Origin: JBAXEO01 sp964541375
Lineage (GTDB): Bacteria > Actinomycetota > Coriobacteriia > Anaerosomatales > JAAXUF01
Direction: 5' to 3'
Length of the DNA stretch: 19,452 nt
Assembly: GCA_964541375.1 (NCBI GenBank)
Contig: CAZIPT010000035.1
Coordinates: forward strand, 1-19,452
Part shown: positions 11,223 to 17,386 of the stretch, one piece after another
Layout: every line of letters begins with the position of its first letter
How positions within the stretch are numbered: position 1 is the stretch's first letter
Program-made: the position numbers and the translations under genes
Notes under the pieces: generated by a model
Told to the model about the DNA's origin: nothing
Seen by the model: the letters and a program-made list of their open reading frames with translations, nothing else
The model's database searches: none

Positions 11223-12014
11223 ATGAGCATCTGCCCCAACTGTGGAGCGCCCGCCTCCGAAAGCGACGCCTTCTGCGGCGTCTGCGGCACCGACCTGCGC
11301 GCGTCCGCTGCCGCGCCATCCGCGCCTTCTGCCACACCGGCCGGCGCACCGCAGCCCACACCCGCGAGCCCACCGCCCCCACCGCCCCCACCTATGCCGA
11401 GCGCGGCACCCCATCCGCAGCCGGTCCCGCCGCCCGTGCCCGGCGCCATGCCTCCAGCAGCGCCCGTCGCCGAGAAGCCCAAGCGAACCGGGCTCGTGAT
11501 CGGCATCGTGCTGGGAATTGTGCTCCTGTGCGGAGTGCTGACCGCGGTGGGCGGCGTGCTGGGCTACCTGTTCTACACCAAGTCGAATTCGGCGATGATC
11601 GAGAAGGGATCCTCCACCGGCCAGACCGGCCCCGCCACGCCGTCCGCCGGCGCGACCGCGCCGGACCCAGGAACGAGCGCCCTCCCCGACGAGTCGTCGG
11701 CCCCTACTGTGTTGGATCGGGCGGCCGCTCAGGCGCTGGTCGAGCGCTTCCTGGCCGCGACCCAGAACAACGAGGTCGAGGTCGCGCGGGCGCTGATCGC
11801 ACCCGCCGCTCTGGAGCGCCTGGGCGGCGGCGACCTCCTCAAGCAGAAGGGCGTCATCACCGGCTTCAAGGTGGCCAAGGTGGGCGGCGGTGACAACGTC
11901 TGGGACGTGGTGATGACGATCCAGTCGATCTCCGGTCCCGAGGACTGGCAGTTCACCGTGGGCATGGACGGCGACACCCCACGCATCGCCGACGTGAAGA
12001 CGATGGACTTCTAG
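11223..12014 (+). CDS. Zinc-ribbon single-pass membrane protein with NTF2/DUF4878-like C-terminus
   Basis: 263 residues, starting 19 nt after the giant gene with GAGAGGA as ribosome site. The N-terminal zinc ribbon has C4/C7 and C18/C21 (ICPNCG, FCGVCG). Next come a Pro/Ala-rich linker (about 28-85, including a run of eight prolines), a basic stretch (KPKR), one strong membrane helix (about 90-117), a Ser/Thr/Pro linker and a folded C-terminal domain (about 152-263). The domain's helix then strand pattern (AAAQALVERFLAATQNNEVE ... WDVVMTIQSI) suggests an NTF2-like or DUF4878-like fold; this assignment is tentative. Zinc ribbon in the cytoplasm and C-terminal domain outside is the expected topology. 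It ends 6 nt from the convergent bactofilin-like gene. Confidence 0.85.
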   Translation: MSICPNCGAPASESDAFCGVCGTDLRASAAAPSAPSATPAGAPQPTPASPPPPPPPPMPSAAPHPQPVPPPVPGAMPPAAPVAEKPKRTGLVIGIVLGIVLLCGVLTAVGGVLGYLFYTKSNSAMIEKGSSTGQTGPATPSAGATAPDPGTSALPDESSAPTVLDRAAAQALVERFLAATQNNEVEVARALIAPAALERLGGGDLLKQKGVITGFKVAKVGGGDNVWDVVMTIQSISGPEDWQFTVGMDGDTPRIADVKTMDF

Positions 12015-12020
12015 AGGTTC

Positions 12021-12761
12021 CTACGCCCCCGCCGTCTCCGCCTTCCTCGCCTCGCCCACCATCGCCCCGTCGGTGCGCGAGTAGTTGTCGCTGTACTCGA
12101 CCACGTCGATCTTGCAGTCTGTCCCGATGGTCACATTGCGCCCGCGCACGGTCTTGGCCGTGACCCCTTCGAGGTAGACGTCATCGCCCTCGATCGTGTC
12201 GGCGGTCAGACGCTGCTCGGCCCAGAAGGTGAAGATCTGCGTGATGCTCTGAAAGCCCTGCGGTGAGCGGATGGTGATCTTCTCGCCGCCGATTTCACGC
12301 GCCGAGCACGTCCCGTAGACCTTTACGTCGATGGCGTCGGCCGACAGCAGGCCCGCGATGGTGAACGCGCCTTCGCCCGTGAACGAATCGGCCTGGCAGT
12401 CGCCGGCGCCCTTCAGAAAGCCTCTAAGCGTGATGTCGTGCGCAGCGATGCCCCCGCCGACAGTGGCGTTGCCCTTGATCGTGAGCTGGCTGATCCCCAC
12501 GCCGTCACGAATGCTGGCATCGCCATTGACCGTCATCGAGGTCGCCTGCACTTCGCCGTTGAACGTCCCTTGCCCGTTGACCGTGATGCTCTGGGCCACG
12601 ACGCGACCGTTGCTGGTCGCGGCGCCGTTGATCGTGTACCTGGCGCAGTCGATGTCGCCCGTGATGGAACCGGCGCCATTGACCGTCACGTCACCGTACG
12701 TACCGCCCGACAGGCTGCCGTCGCCGTTGATCTTGACGTCTGTTCTGGTCTCTTCCGTCAT
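12021..12761 (-). CDS. Bactofilin-like polymer-forming protein
   Basis: 246 residues made of imperfect repeats of about 18-20 residues with recurrent NG/GxG turns (DVTVNGAGSITGD, ITVNGQGTFNGEV, MTVNGDASIRDGV, LTIKGNATVGGGI), as in the right-handed beta-helix of bactofilins and DUF583 proteins. These polymerise without nucleotides and scaffold envelope, flagellar or cell-shape processes. I prefer ATG 12761, preceded by AAAGGGA at good spacing. A GTG at 12776 overlaps the upstream gene's TAG but has no ribosome site of its own. It is last in a four-gene operon, directly after a DUF4004 gene. In Bacillus subtilis the DUF4004 gene yhbD is likewise followed by the bactofilin genes yhbE/yhbF (bacE/bacF), which supports the assignment. 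Confidence 0.85.
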   Translation of the reverse strand: MTEETRTDVKINGDGSLSGGTYGDVTVNGAGSITGDIDCARYTINGAATSNGRVVAQSITVNGQGTFNGEVQATSMTVNGDASIRDGVGISQLTIKGNATVGGGIAAHDITLRGFLKGAGDCQADSFTGEGAFTIAGLLSADAIDVKVYGTCSAREIGGEKITIRSPQGFQSITQIFTFWAEQRLTADTIEGDDVYLEGVTAKTVRGRNVTIGTDCKIDVVEYSDNYSRTDGAMVGEARKAETAGA

Positions 12762-12775
12762 GTCGGTCCCTTTCA

Positions 12776-13405
12776 CTACTTGATTCTGGTGCTGAGCGCC
12801 TCGGCGCAGTCAGCGAGATTGAGGCGAGCCACGATGCGTGCCGACGGCTCGAATCTGACCTCGGCAGCGCTCGAAACCAGCATCGATGTCGAGAGTCCCA
12901 TGCGGCGCACAAAGACCAGGTCCGCGGGCCGCCCCTCGAAGGCCGGGTAGTTCTCCTTGAGCGACTGAAGCACCGTGCGTCCCTCGTCGAGGCTCACGTC
13001 GCCGGTCTTGAGCAGCGTGTCGAGCGCCGAGAGCGACACGACCTCGCCAAAGACCAGCGGCGTCTCGCAGTCGCATACCTCTTCCGAGAAGAGCTCGATC
13101 GTCTCGGCGGAGACGAGTCCACGCTCGCGGATCTCATCGAGCGTCATGCTGATCTCGCCCAAGTCCGGGGAGACCGCATCGGCGATCTCGTCGAGCGACG
13201 CGTCCTCGTCCTTCATCGACTTGATCTTCTCGATCCGCACGAGCACCTTGTCGCGCGGGAAGAACGTCTCCTGACCAGTGAAGGTCGACTTGCGCACGAA
13301 CCAGTCTTCGGGAATCAGTCCCTTGCGCTTCCAACGGTACAGCTGGCCATAGCTGATACCGGCCGATTGCAGCAGATCCTTCTTAGAGATGAGTTCGCTA
13401 TCCAC
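12776..13405 (-). CDS. DUF4004 (YhbD-like) MerR-type HTH protein
   Basis: 209 residues with a GTG start at 13405 and GGAGG 5 nt upstream. Residues 6-30 form a MerR-like winged helix (SKKDLLQSAGISYGQLYRWK), followed by the family stretch FTGQETFFPR (42-51) and a helical segment to about residue 80. The remainder is a less conserved sensing or interaction domain. B. subtilis YhbD is the reference member; it lies next to bactofilin genes as here and its biochemical role is not established to my knowledge. A regulator of, or partner for, the bactofilin is the simplest inference. The stop lies 14 nt before the bactofilin start and 51 nt separate it from the PspC gene upstream, with no terminator visible. 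Confidence 0.85.
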   Translation of the reverse strand: MDSELISKKDLLQSAGISYGQLYRWKRKGLIPEDWFVRKSTFTGQETFFPRDKVLVRIEKIKSMKDEDASLDEIADAVSPDLGEISMTLDEIRERGLVSAETIELFSEEVCDCETPLVFGEVVSLSALDTLLKTGDVSLDEGRTVLQSLKENYPAFEGRPADLVFVRRMGLSTSMLVSSAAEVRFEPSARIVARLNLADCAEALSTRIK

Positions 13406-13456
13406 GGTCGCCTCCTCCCGGGTGGGTTGTGGGTTGAGTGCGACGACGCCTCATCG

Positions 13457-13975
13457 TCAGACCGCCGATGAAGTCGCTGGCGGCGCCGGGGGCGCAACCG
13501 TCGTTGATGCTGCCGAAGGCGCCGGTGGGACCGGTGGCGCGGCGGGCGCTGAGCCCTGGACGCCGTAGTCGAACTGCTCCTCGGGCACGACCGCCATCGC
13601 GATCACGTACACAAAGAAGCCCAGCCAGAACCCGGTCAGCAGCGTCAGCAGTACGTATCCCACGCGCGCCAGGCTCGCATCGATCCCAAAGTAGACGGCT
13701 GCTCCGCCCAGCACTCCGCCGATCTTGCGATCGGTGCGCGACCTGAAGAGCTTGCCCGTCGTAGTCCATCCACCGTTGCGTCCGCGCATGATCAGGAGCA
13801 CCCCCAATCCGACCAGCACCAGTGGCCAGCCGACGTTTCCCAGTACGTGCAGAACCTTCGCCAGAGGGAAGAACAGCCACCCGAAGACCCTCTCGGCCAG
13901 CATCCAGGCGCCGAGTACCACGAGCGCCACGCCGCCCAGAACCACCCACTCCGACTTTCGCGCTGTGACAGTCAT
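13457..13975 (-). CDS. PspC-domain membrane protein
   Basis: 172 residues, with ATG 13975 preceded by AGGAGG. The N-terminal part (about 9-64) has two hydrophobic helices of LiaI/DUF5668 type (WVVLGGVALVVLGAWML, GWPLVLVGLGVLLI). Residues 74-132 are a PspC domain (GKLFRSRTDRKIGGVLGG ... VYVIAMAVVPEE). The C-terminus is a disordered Pro/Ala/Ser tail. PspC proteins are envelope-stress membrane sensors or effectors; in Gram-positives they often accompany LiaF-type proteins, as here with the gene just upstream (9-nt gap). Role inferred: sensing of membrane or envelope perturbation. Confidence 0.9.
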   Translation of the reverse strand: MTVTARKSEWVVLGGVALVVLGAWMLAERVFGWLFFPLAKVLHVLGNVGWPLVLVGLGVLLIMRGRNGGWTTTGKLFRSRTDRKIGGVLGGAAVYFGIDASLARVGYVLLTLLTGFWLGFFVYVIAMAVVPEEQFDYGVQGSAPAAPPVPPAPSAASTTVAPPAPPATSSAV

Positions 13976-13984
13976 CGCTTCCTC

Positions 13985-14590
13985 CTACCAGGTCCGGATC
14001 GAGGGGACTCCACCGTCCGGCTCGATCGTGATGTTGACGGACTTGCCGTTCGCGCCGACGCCGGGGATCGTGACAACGGCCTCGCTCCGGTTGGTCAATC
14101 CGAACGTCGCGCCGGTGACCGATACGTACACGGCTGCGGCAAGCGTCGCCCACACAAGCATCCGGGCAGCGATGCGCAGCCAGGTCATGTCCACGCCCCG
14201 GCCGATCACACTGATGCCGAGCGCGATGATCAGGACCGGCCAGAGTGACAGGAAGGTCAGCCACACCGTCCACGGCACGTACCCGGTGGTGTTGCCAAGA
14301 AGAACGAAGCCGATCAGAACCGTGCCGAGACCCTCGAACACGCGCGAAACCGTCCACGGCTCGTCGTGACCGGGCAAGACCATGTGCGCAACACCAGAAA
14401 CCACTACGATCAGCGGCCACAGCATCCACCAGGAGACCGTCGGGACAAACTGCGCGGCAAGAAACGCCGCGCCCAGCACGACAAGCATGACGCCCCAGAA
14501 GGTCGCACTTGACCGCTTGTGCCTCTGAAACTGGCTCTCCGCCGATGGCACCGATGGTGGGCTCGGATAGTTGTAGCTCGTGTCAGTCAT
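13985..14590 (-). CDS. LiaI/LiaF-type (DUF5668-like) polytopic membrane protein
   Basis: 201 residues with about five predicted membrane helices (30-48, 53-72, 85-100, 108-130, 137-156). Two copies of a motif ending in LWP followed by hydrophobic residues (WWMLWPLIVVVSGV, SLWPVLIIALGISV) are typical of the LiaI-LiaF-like transmembrane region. The N-terminal 29 residues are hydrophilic and the last ~45 form a small soluble tail; the beta-rich LiaF C-terminal domain is not complete. GGGGAG lies 9 nt before the ATG. It is the first gene of the operon and directly follows a strong predicted promoter with an embedded palindrome. Confidence 0.8.
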   Translation of the reverse strand: MTDTSYNYPSPPSVPSAESQFQRHKRSSATFWGVMLVVLGAAFLAAQFVPTVSWWMLWPLIVVVSGVAHMVLPGHDEPWTVSRVFEGLGTVLIGFVLLGNTTGYVPWTVWLTFLSLWPVLIIALGISVIGRGVDMTWLRIAARMLVWATLAAAVYVSVTGATFGLTNRSEAVVTIPGVGANGKSVNITIEPDGGVPSIRTW

Positions 14591-14627
14591 CGAAGTTCAC
14601 TCCCCGGTCGATTACACCTGTGAGAGT

Positions 14628-14656
14628 AGCGTAACAACACATTGTTACGCAGTCAA
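14628..14656 (-). promoter_or_regulatory. Predicted promoter of the LiaF-PspC-DUF4004-bactofilin operon
   Basis: On the minus strand TTGACT (14656-14651) and TACGCT (14633-14628) are separated by 17 nt, a close match to a housekeeping-sigma promoter. Start of transcription is expected near 14621, giving a leader of about 30 nt before ATG 14590. The -10 and the whole spacer are occupied by a perfect inverted repeat listed separately. Confidence 0.7.
14629..14650. promoter_or_regulatory. Perfect 9+9 bp palindrome, probable repressor operator
   Basis: Arms GCGTAACAA (14629-14637) and TTGTTACGC (14642-14650) are exact reverse complements separated by 4 nt. The 22-bp element covers the promoter spacer and five of six -10 bases, where a bound dimeric repressor (or a spacer-twisting regulator of MerR type) would control initiation. 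The operon's own DUF4004 MerR-like protein is one candidate ligand and a GntR-type protein elsewhere is another; neither is shown. Confidence 0.6.
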
Positions 14657-14689
14657 GGGCCAAGATCGATCTAAGTGGATCGTGGCCCT
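14656..14689 (-). terminator. Stem-loop after the zinc-site membrane protein gene, weak intrinsic terminator
   Basis: Arms AGGGCCA (14656-14662) and TGGCCCT (14683-14689) pair over 7 bp, then one mismatch, then GATC (14664-14667) with GATC (14678-14681), leaving a 10-nt loop. It lies 14 nt past the stop of the 14704-15300 gene. The U-tract on the minus strand is poor (TTGACT), so termination may be partial. Those bases are also the -35 of the next operon. Confidence 0.5.
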
Positions 14690-14703
14690 GTTTCCGCGCC
14701 CCG

Positions 14704-15300
14704 TCAGCGCTTGAGGACAGGCCTCAGGACGAGGTCGAAGTAGACCGCCCACCAGAGAAGGGCGGCCGCGGTCGGGACAGCGATCAGCGCCCATATCCGC
14801 TGGCGCCGCAGATACTCCTCGACTGTGACTCGGCCGATGACGCGCCGAAAAGCGACACCGTTTGCGTGCCGGGCGAAGAAGTACTGGAACCCGAGCGTCC
14901 CGCACGCGACTACGACGGCGGCGATCCACATCCATCCACCGCGCTGGACGGCGCTCACAATGGCGCTGTCGGCGAAGAGCCATATCGGCAGAAACAGCGC
15001 GCCGACCCACTGCCCGTTGCCGGGTCCCCAGAAAAGCGGGATCAGGAACGCCGCAAGGTTGAATCGCGGGAGCACCGGCACGGAATCTTCCGCCGACAGC
15101 AGCATCTGGCCGTGAACCGCCTCAGGGAGGTGGCCCTCGGCGCAGCGTCCGTCGGGACCGCGTTCGACCAGCCGCTCACAAATGACGCAGTAGCCCACAG
15201 AACGCACGTCGAGACGCGCGTCGTCGATCCCTCCGACGGCGTCGGCGGGTTGTCCGCCGTCTCGCGGCAGCTCGGGCTCGTCAGTGGCGAGATCAGCCAA
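14704..15300 (-). CDS. Small zinc-site membrane protein (DUF2628-like)
   Basis: 198 residues. After a hydrophilic N-terminus there is a likely metal site C38-x2-C41-x11-C53-x3-H57 (YCVICERLV ... RCAEGH). Three hydrophobic regions follow (about 81-115, 122-142, 169-190); the stretch FNLAAFLIPLFWGPGNGQWV resembles DUF2628-type membrane proteins. The listed start is a TTG at 15300, overlapping the DUF554 stop by 8 nt, without a good ribosome site. A GTG near residue 32 is an alternative, so the N-terminus is uncertain. It is third in a minus-strand operon with the NYN and DUF554 genes. Function unknown. Confidence 0.75.
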   Translation of the reverse strand: MADLATDEPELPRDGGQPADAVGGIDDARLDVRSVGYCVICERLVERGPDGRCAEGHLPEAVHGQMLLSAEDSVPVLPRFNLAAFLIPLFWGPGNGQWVGALFLPIWLFADSAIVSAVQRGGWMWIAAVVVACGTLGFQYFFARHANGVAFRRVIGRVTVEEYLRRQRIWALIAVPTAAALLWWAVYFDLVLRPVLKR

Positions 15301-16051
15301 TCAGCGCACCCGCCACGGCCGCGATAATGATGGCTGGCAGCATGTTGCCGACGGGCAGCCGCTTGATGCCGAGAAGGTCAAGGCCGATCGCGAGGATGAG
15401 CGCCCCGCCCACGCACGTGATCGAGGCGAGCACCGCCGGCGTCATGAACGGCTGGATCGCACTCGCCGAGAGAGCGATACCTCCTTGGATGATGATGACC
15501 GGAATGACCGAGAGCCCGACTCCGACGCCCAGTGTGGTCGCCAAGAAGAGCGCGGCGAACCCGTCGAGAAGCGACTTGAGGTACAGCACCGAGTGGTCGC
15601 CCAGCCCGTCCTTGATGGATCCGAGCACGGTCATCGCGCCGACGCAGAACAGCAGCGAGGCGGTCACGAAACCCTCCACGAGCGTGTGGCCCTTCTCGCC
15701 GGGTTCGTCGGACGCGGACTTAGGCGTGGGAGCAAGCCACGGGATGCGGTAGCTGATGTCCTGCAACCAGATGCCGAAGCGATCGAGCCAGTGCTCGATG
15801 CGGATCCACTCGCCGAGCAACGCCCCGATCACCAGCGAGCCAACCAGGACCAGCGGTGCATAGGAGCCCATATGCGTCCTGCCCATCTCGGCAAGGCCAC
15901 CGATGCTCATCGACGCACCGATCACGAAGGTCGACATGCCGATAGCGGTGAAGGCGATCGTGCGGAACCGGTCAGGAATCGCCTTGCCAAAGGCAAGACC
16001 GATAGCGGTTCCGACAAGAATCGTGATGACGTTCAGTAGAACTCCGCTCAC
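15293..16051 (-). CDS. DUF554 (YqgA-like) membrane protein
   Basis: 252 residues with about seven hydrophobic helices. The start MSGVLLNVITILVGTAIGLA, the segment GSLVIGALLGEWIRIE, the central FVTASLLFCVGAMTVLGSIKD and the end of the protein match the DUF554/YqgA family, thought to be transporters of unknown substrate. The start is a GTG at 16051, with GAGGGG about 9 nt upstream, 13 nt after the NYN gene stop. The charged cytoplasmic loop (PTPKSASDEPGEKGHT, about 108-123) is family-typical. Confidence 0.92.
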   Translation of the reverse strand: MSGVLLNVITILVGTAIGLAFGKAIPDRFRTIAFTAIGMSTFVIGASMSIGGLAEMGRTHMGSYAPLVLVGSLVIGALLGEWIRIEHWLDRFGIWLQDISYRIPWLAPTPKSASDEPGEKGHTLVEGFVTASLLFCVGAMTVLGSIKDGLGDHSVLYLKSLLDGFAALFLATTLGVGVGLSVIPVIIIQGGIALSASAIQPFMTPAVLASITCVGGALILAIGLDLLGIKRLPVGNMLPAIIIAAVAGALIG

Positions 16052-16064
16052 AGGTGCTGTCCCC

Positions 16065-16550
16065 TCAGTCGTCCTCGGAGAGCCAGAGGCCCTTCAGTTC
16101 TTCGGTGATGCCGTTCGCCCCAGGCGGCAGTCCTTCATCCCGCGCGACACGGGACTTGCCTTGCGCCGCCGACGCCGCAGCAAGGGTAGCGGCAAAGACG
16201 CTCGAACCGCCACGGTACTCCACGTGCCTGCCGACGTCTTGACTGATTCTCGCCCGCATCCGCAGATCGTCGGTCACCACGACCACCCGTCCGGATGCAG
16301 CACGGCTGCGTCTGACAATCTCATCGTCGGCCACTTCCGCATAGACCACCTTGACCGGACCGTTGGTTTCCGACGAGTGCCCGAGGGCGCGGTGGGCATC
16401 GAAGACCACGACGACCGTGCCGCCGGGAGCCAGACGACGCGCGTGCACTCTGAGCCGCGTCAACAGCTCATCTCGCTGGGCTTCCTTTGATCGCCCGGAC
16501 GTCGCCGGGTCCCGCATGGTCACGTTGTAGCCGTCCACAAGTAGAAGCAT
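16065..16550 (-). CDS. YacP-like NYN/PIN-domain ribonuclease (DUF901)
   Basis: 161 residues. The N-terminus LLLVDGYNV carries the NYN signature (D6, N9). Other conserved acidic residues are D51 (VVFDAH), D75-D76-E77 (ADDEI) and D94-D95 (VTDD), forming the metal site of PIN-like nucleases. B. subtilis YacP/Rae1 is a ribosome-associated mRNA endonuclease of this group; a similar RNA-processing role is inferred. It starts with ATG 16550 and AGGA 7-8 nt upstream. It is divergent from the TetR gene across 134 nt and first of a three-gene operon. TTGAGG and TAGGAT spaced 16 nt apart just upstream could be a promoter giving a nearly leaderless message. Confidence 0.88.
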   Translation of the reverse strand: MLLLVDGYNVTMRDPATSGRSKEAQRDELLTRLRVHARRLAPGGTVVVVFDAHRALGHSSETNGPVKVVYAEVADDEIVRRSRAASGRVVVVTDDLRMRARISQDVGRHVEYRGGSSVFAATLAAASAAQGKSRVARDEGLPPGANGITEELKGLWLSEDD

Positions 16551-16643
16551 GCGGTCATCCTACGCCAGCGGAAGTCGACCTCAAAACGCCCTCTGCACCG
16601 GCCCCACATCGCTCGACACGCTTCAGCGCGCCACGTGAAGTAG

Positions 16644-16666
16644 TACAATCCGACCGACCGGTCAGT
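16644..16666 (+). promoter_or_regulatory. -10 box and TetR-type operator before the TetR gene
   Basis: TACAAT (16644-16649) is a good -10; no convincing -35 is seen. Immediately downstream, at the expected start site, ACCGACC (16653-16659) and GGTCAGT (16660-16666) form a 14-bp palindrome with one mismatched pair. GACC/GGTC-centred palindromes of this kind are common TetR-family operators, and self-repression by the gene just downstream is the likely function. Confidence 0.55.
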
Positions 16667-16684
16667 GCAAAGGAAAGCCAGCTC

Positions 16685-17281
16685 ATGTCGACAAGGTCAG
16701 ACGCAACCAAGCGCAAGCTCTTCGACGCAGCGATGGAACTGATCGGCGAGCGGGGGTTCACGGACGCTTCGGTTGACGACATCGTCGATCGGGCGGGGGT
16801 GGCGAAGGGTACGGTCTACTACCACTTCGCCGGCAAGGCCGAGCTGGTCGAGGCGCTCATCGCAGACAGGATGAAGCCGCTCGCCGAGCGCTTCCGCGAG
16901 GCCGCTGCCGACAACCCGGATGATCCCGCCGGAGCCATCGATGCCATCGTTCGCGCGGAGCTTGAGTTCCTGCTGGAACACAAGTCATTCTCCAAACTGC
17001 TGCTCACCGAGATGTGGCGCGAGGATCGCGTCTGGCGCAACACACTCGTCATGTTTCGCAGCGAACTCATGACCGTCATCCGGCAGGTCATCGAGCAGGG
17101 CGTGGCGAGCGGTGTGTTCCGCAGTGACGTAGACCCCGGCTTCGGCGCATCCGCACTCTTCGGGATGACGGCCACGGTCGCTCTGGACTGGCTTGCCTTC
17201 GAGCCGGAGAAGCCCCTCGAAGACGTTCACGACCAGATCACGAAGGTCGCCTTCAACGCCCTAAGGCCGACAAGCTCCTAG
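16685..17281 (+). CDS. TetR/AcrR-family transcriptional regulator
   Basis: 198 residues. The N-terminal DNA-binding domain is clear: KRKLFDAAMELIGERGF, then the helix-turn-helix ASVDDIVDRAGVAKGTVYYH (28-47). The C-terminal ligand domain is all helical and includes LEFLLEHKSFSKLLLTEMWR. I chose ATG 16685, which has AAAGGA upstream and follows the operator; the frame is open further upstream but would run through the promoter. The ligand is not predictable. It is divergent from the NYN gene and 105 nt upstream of the peroxiredoxin gene, so besides itself it could control either neighbour. Confidence 0.93.
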   Translation: MSTRSDATKRKLFDAAMELIGERGFTDASVDDIVDRAGVAKGTVYYHFAGKAELVEALIADRMKPLAERFREAAADNPDDPAGAIDAIVRAELEFLLEHKSFSKLLLTEMWREDRVWRNTLVMFRSELMTVIRQVIEQGVASGVFRSDVDPGFGASALFGMTATVALDWLAFEPEKPLEDVHDQITKVAFNALRPTSS

Positions 17282-17289
17282 CGCCGGCG

Positions 17290-17310
17290 GCTGGCATGCA
17301 TCGCGCCAGC
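17290..17310 (+). terminator. Weak hairpin just after the TetR gene
   Basis: GCTGGC (17290-17295) and GCCAGC (17305-17310) pair over 6 bp around a 9-nt loop, 8 nt past the TetR stop. There is no T-tract after it, so it is at best a weak or factor-assisted terminator. Confidence 0.25.
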
Positions 17311-17338
17311 TGACGTCACTCGTTCGCAATCCCCTCGG

Positions 17339-17364
17339 GGAGGTACATACCTCCTAGACATCTA
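17339..17364. promoter_or_regulatory. Palindromes in the peroxiredoxin leader, possible operator
   Basis: GGAGGTA (17339-17345) and TACCTCC (17348-17354) are perfect reverse complements around the dinucleotide CA. Directly after them TAGA-CA-TCTA (17355-17364) is a second short palindrome with the same CA centre. They end 22 nt before the GTG start of the peroxiredoxin. They could bind a redox-responsive dimeric regulator or form a leader hairpin. No clear -35/-10 pair was found here. Confidence 0.4.
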
Positions 17365-17386
17365 CGTCATCGAAGGGAGCCCGATC

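Noticed and set aside
10307..11506. 399-codon minus-strand open frame opposite the giant protein gene
   Set aside because: Antisense shadow; the plus strand has well-spaced starts, ribosome sites and recognisable zinc-ribbon sequence.
12762..12776. GTG start of the bactofilin at 12776
   Set aside because: It overlaps the upstream stop but has no Shine-Dalgarno; AAAGGGA is placed correctly for ATG 12761.
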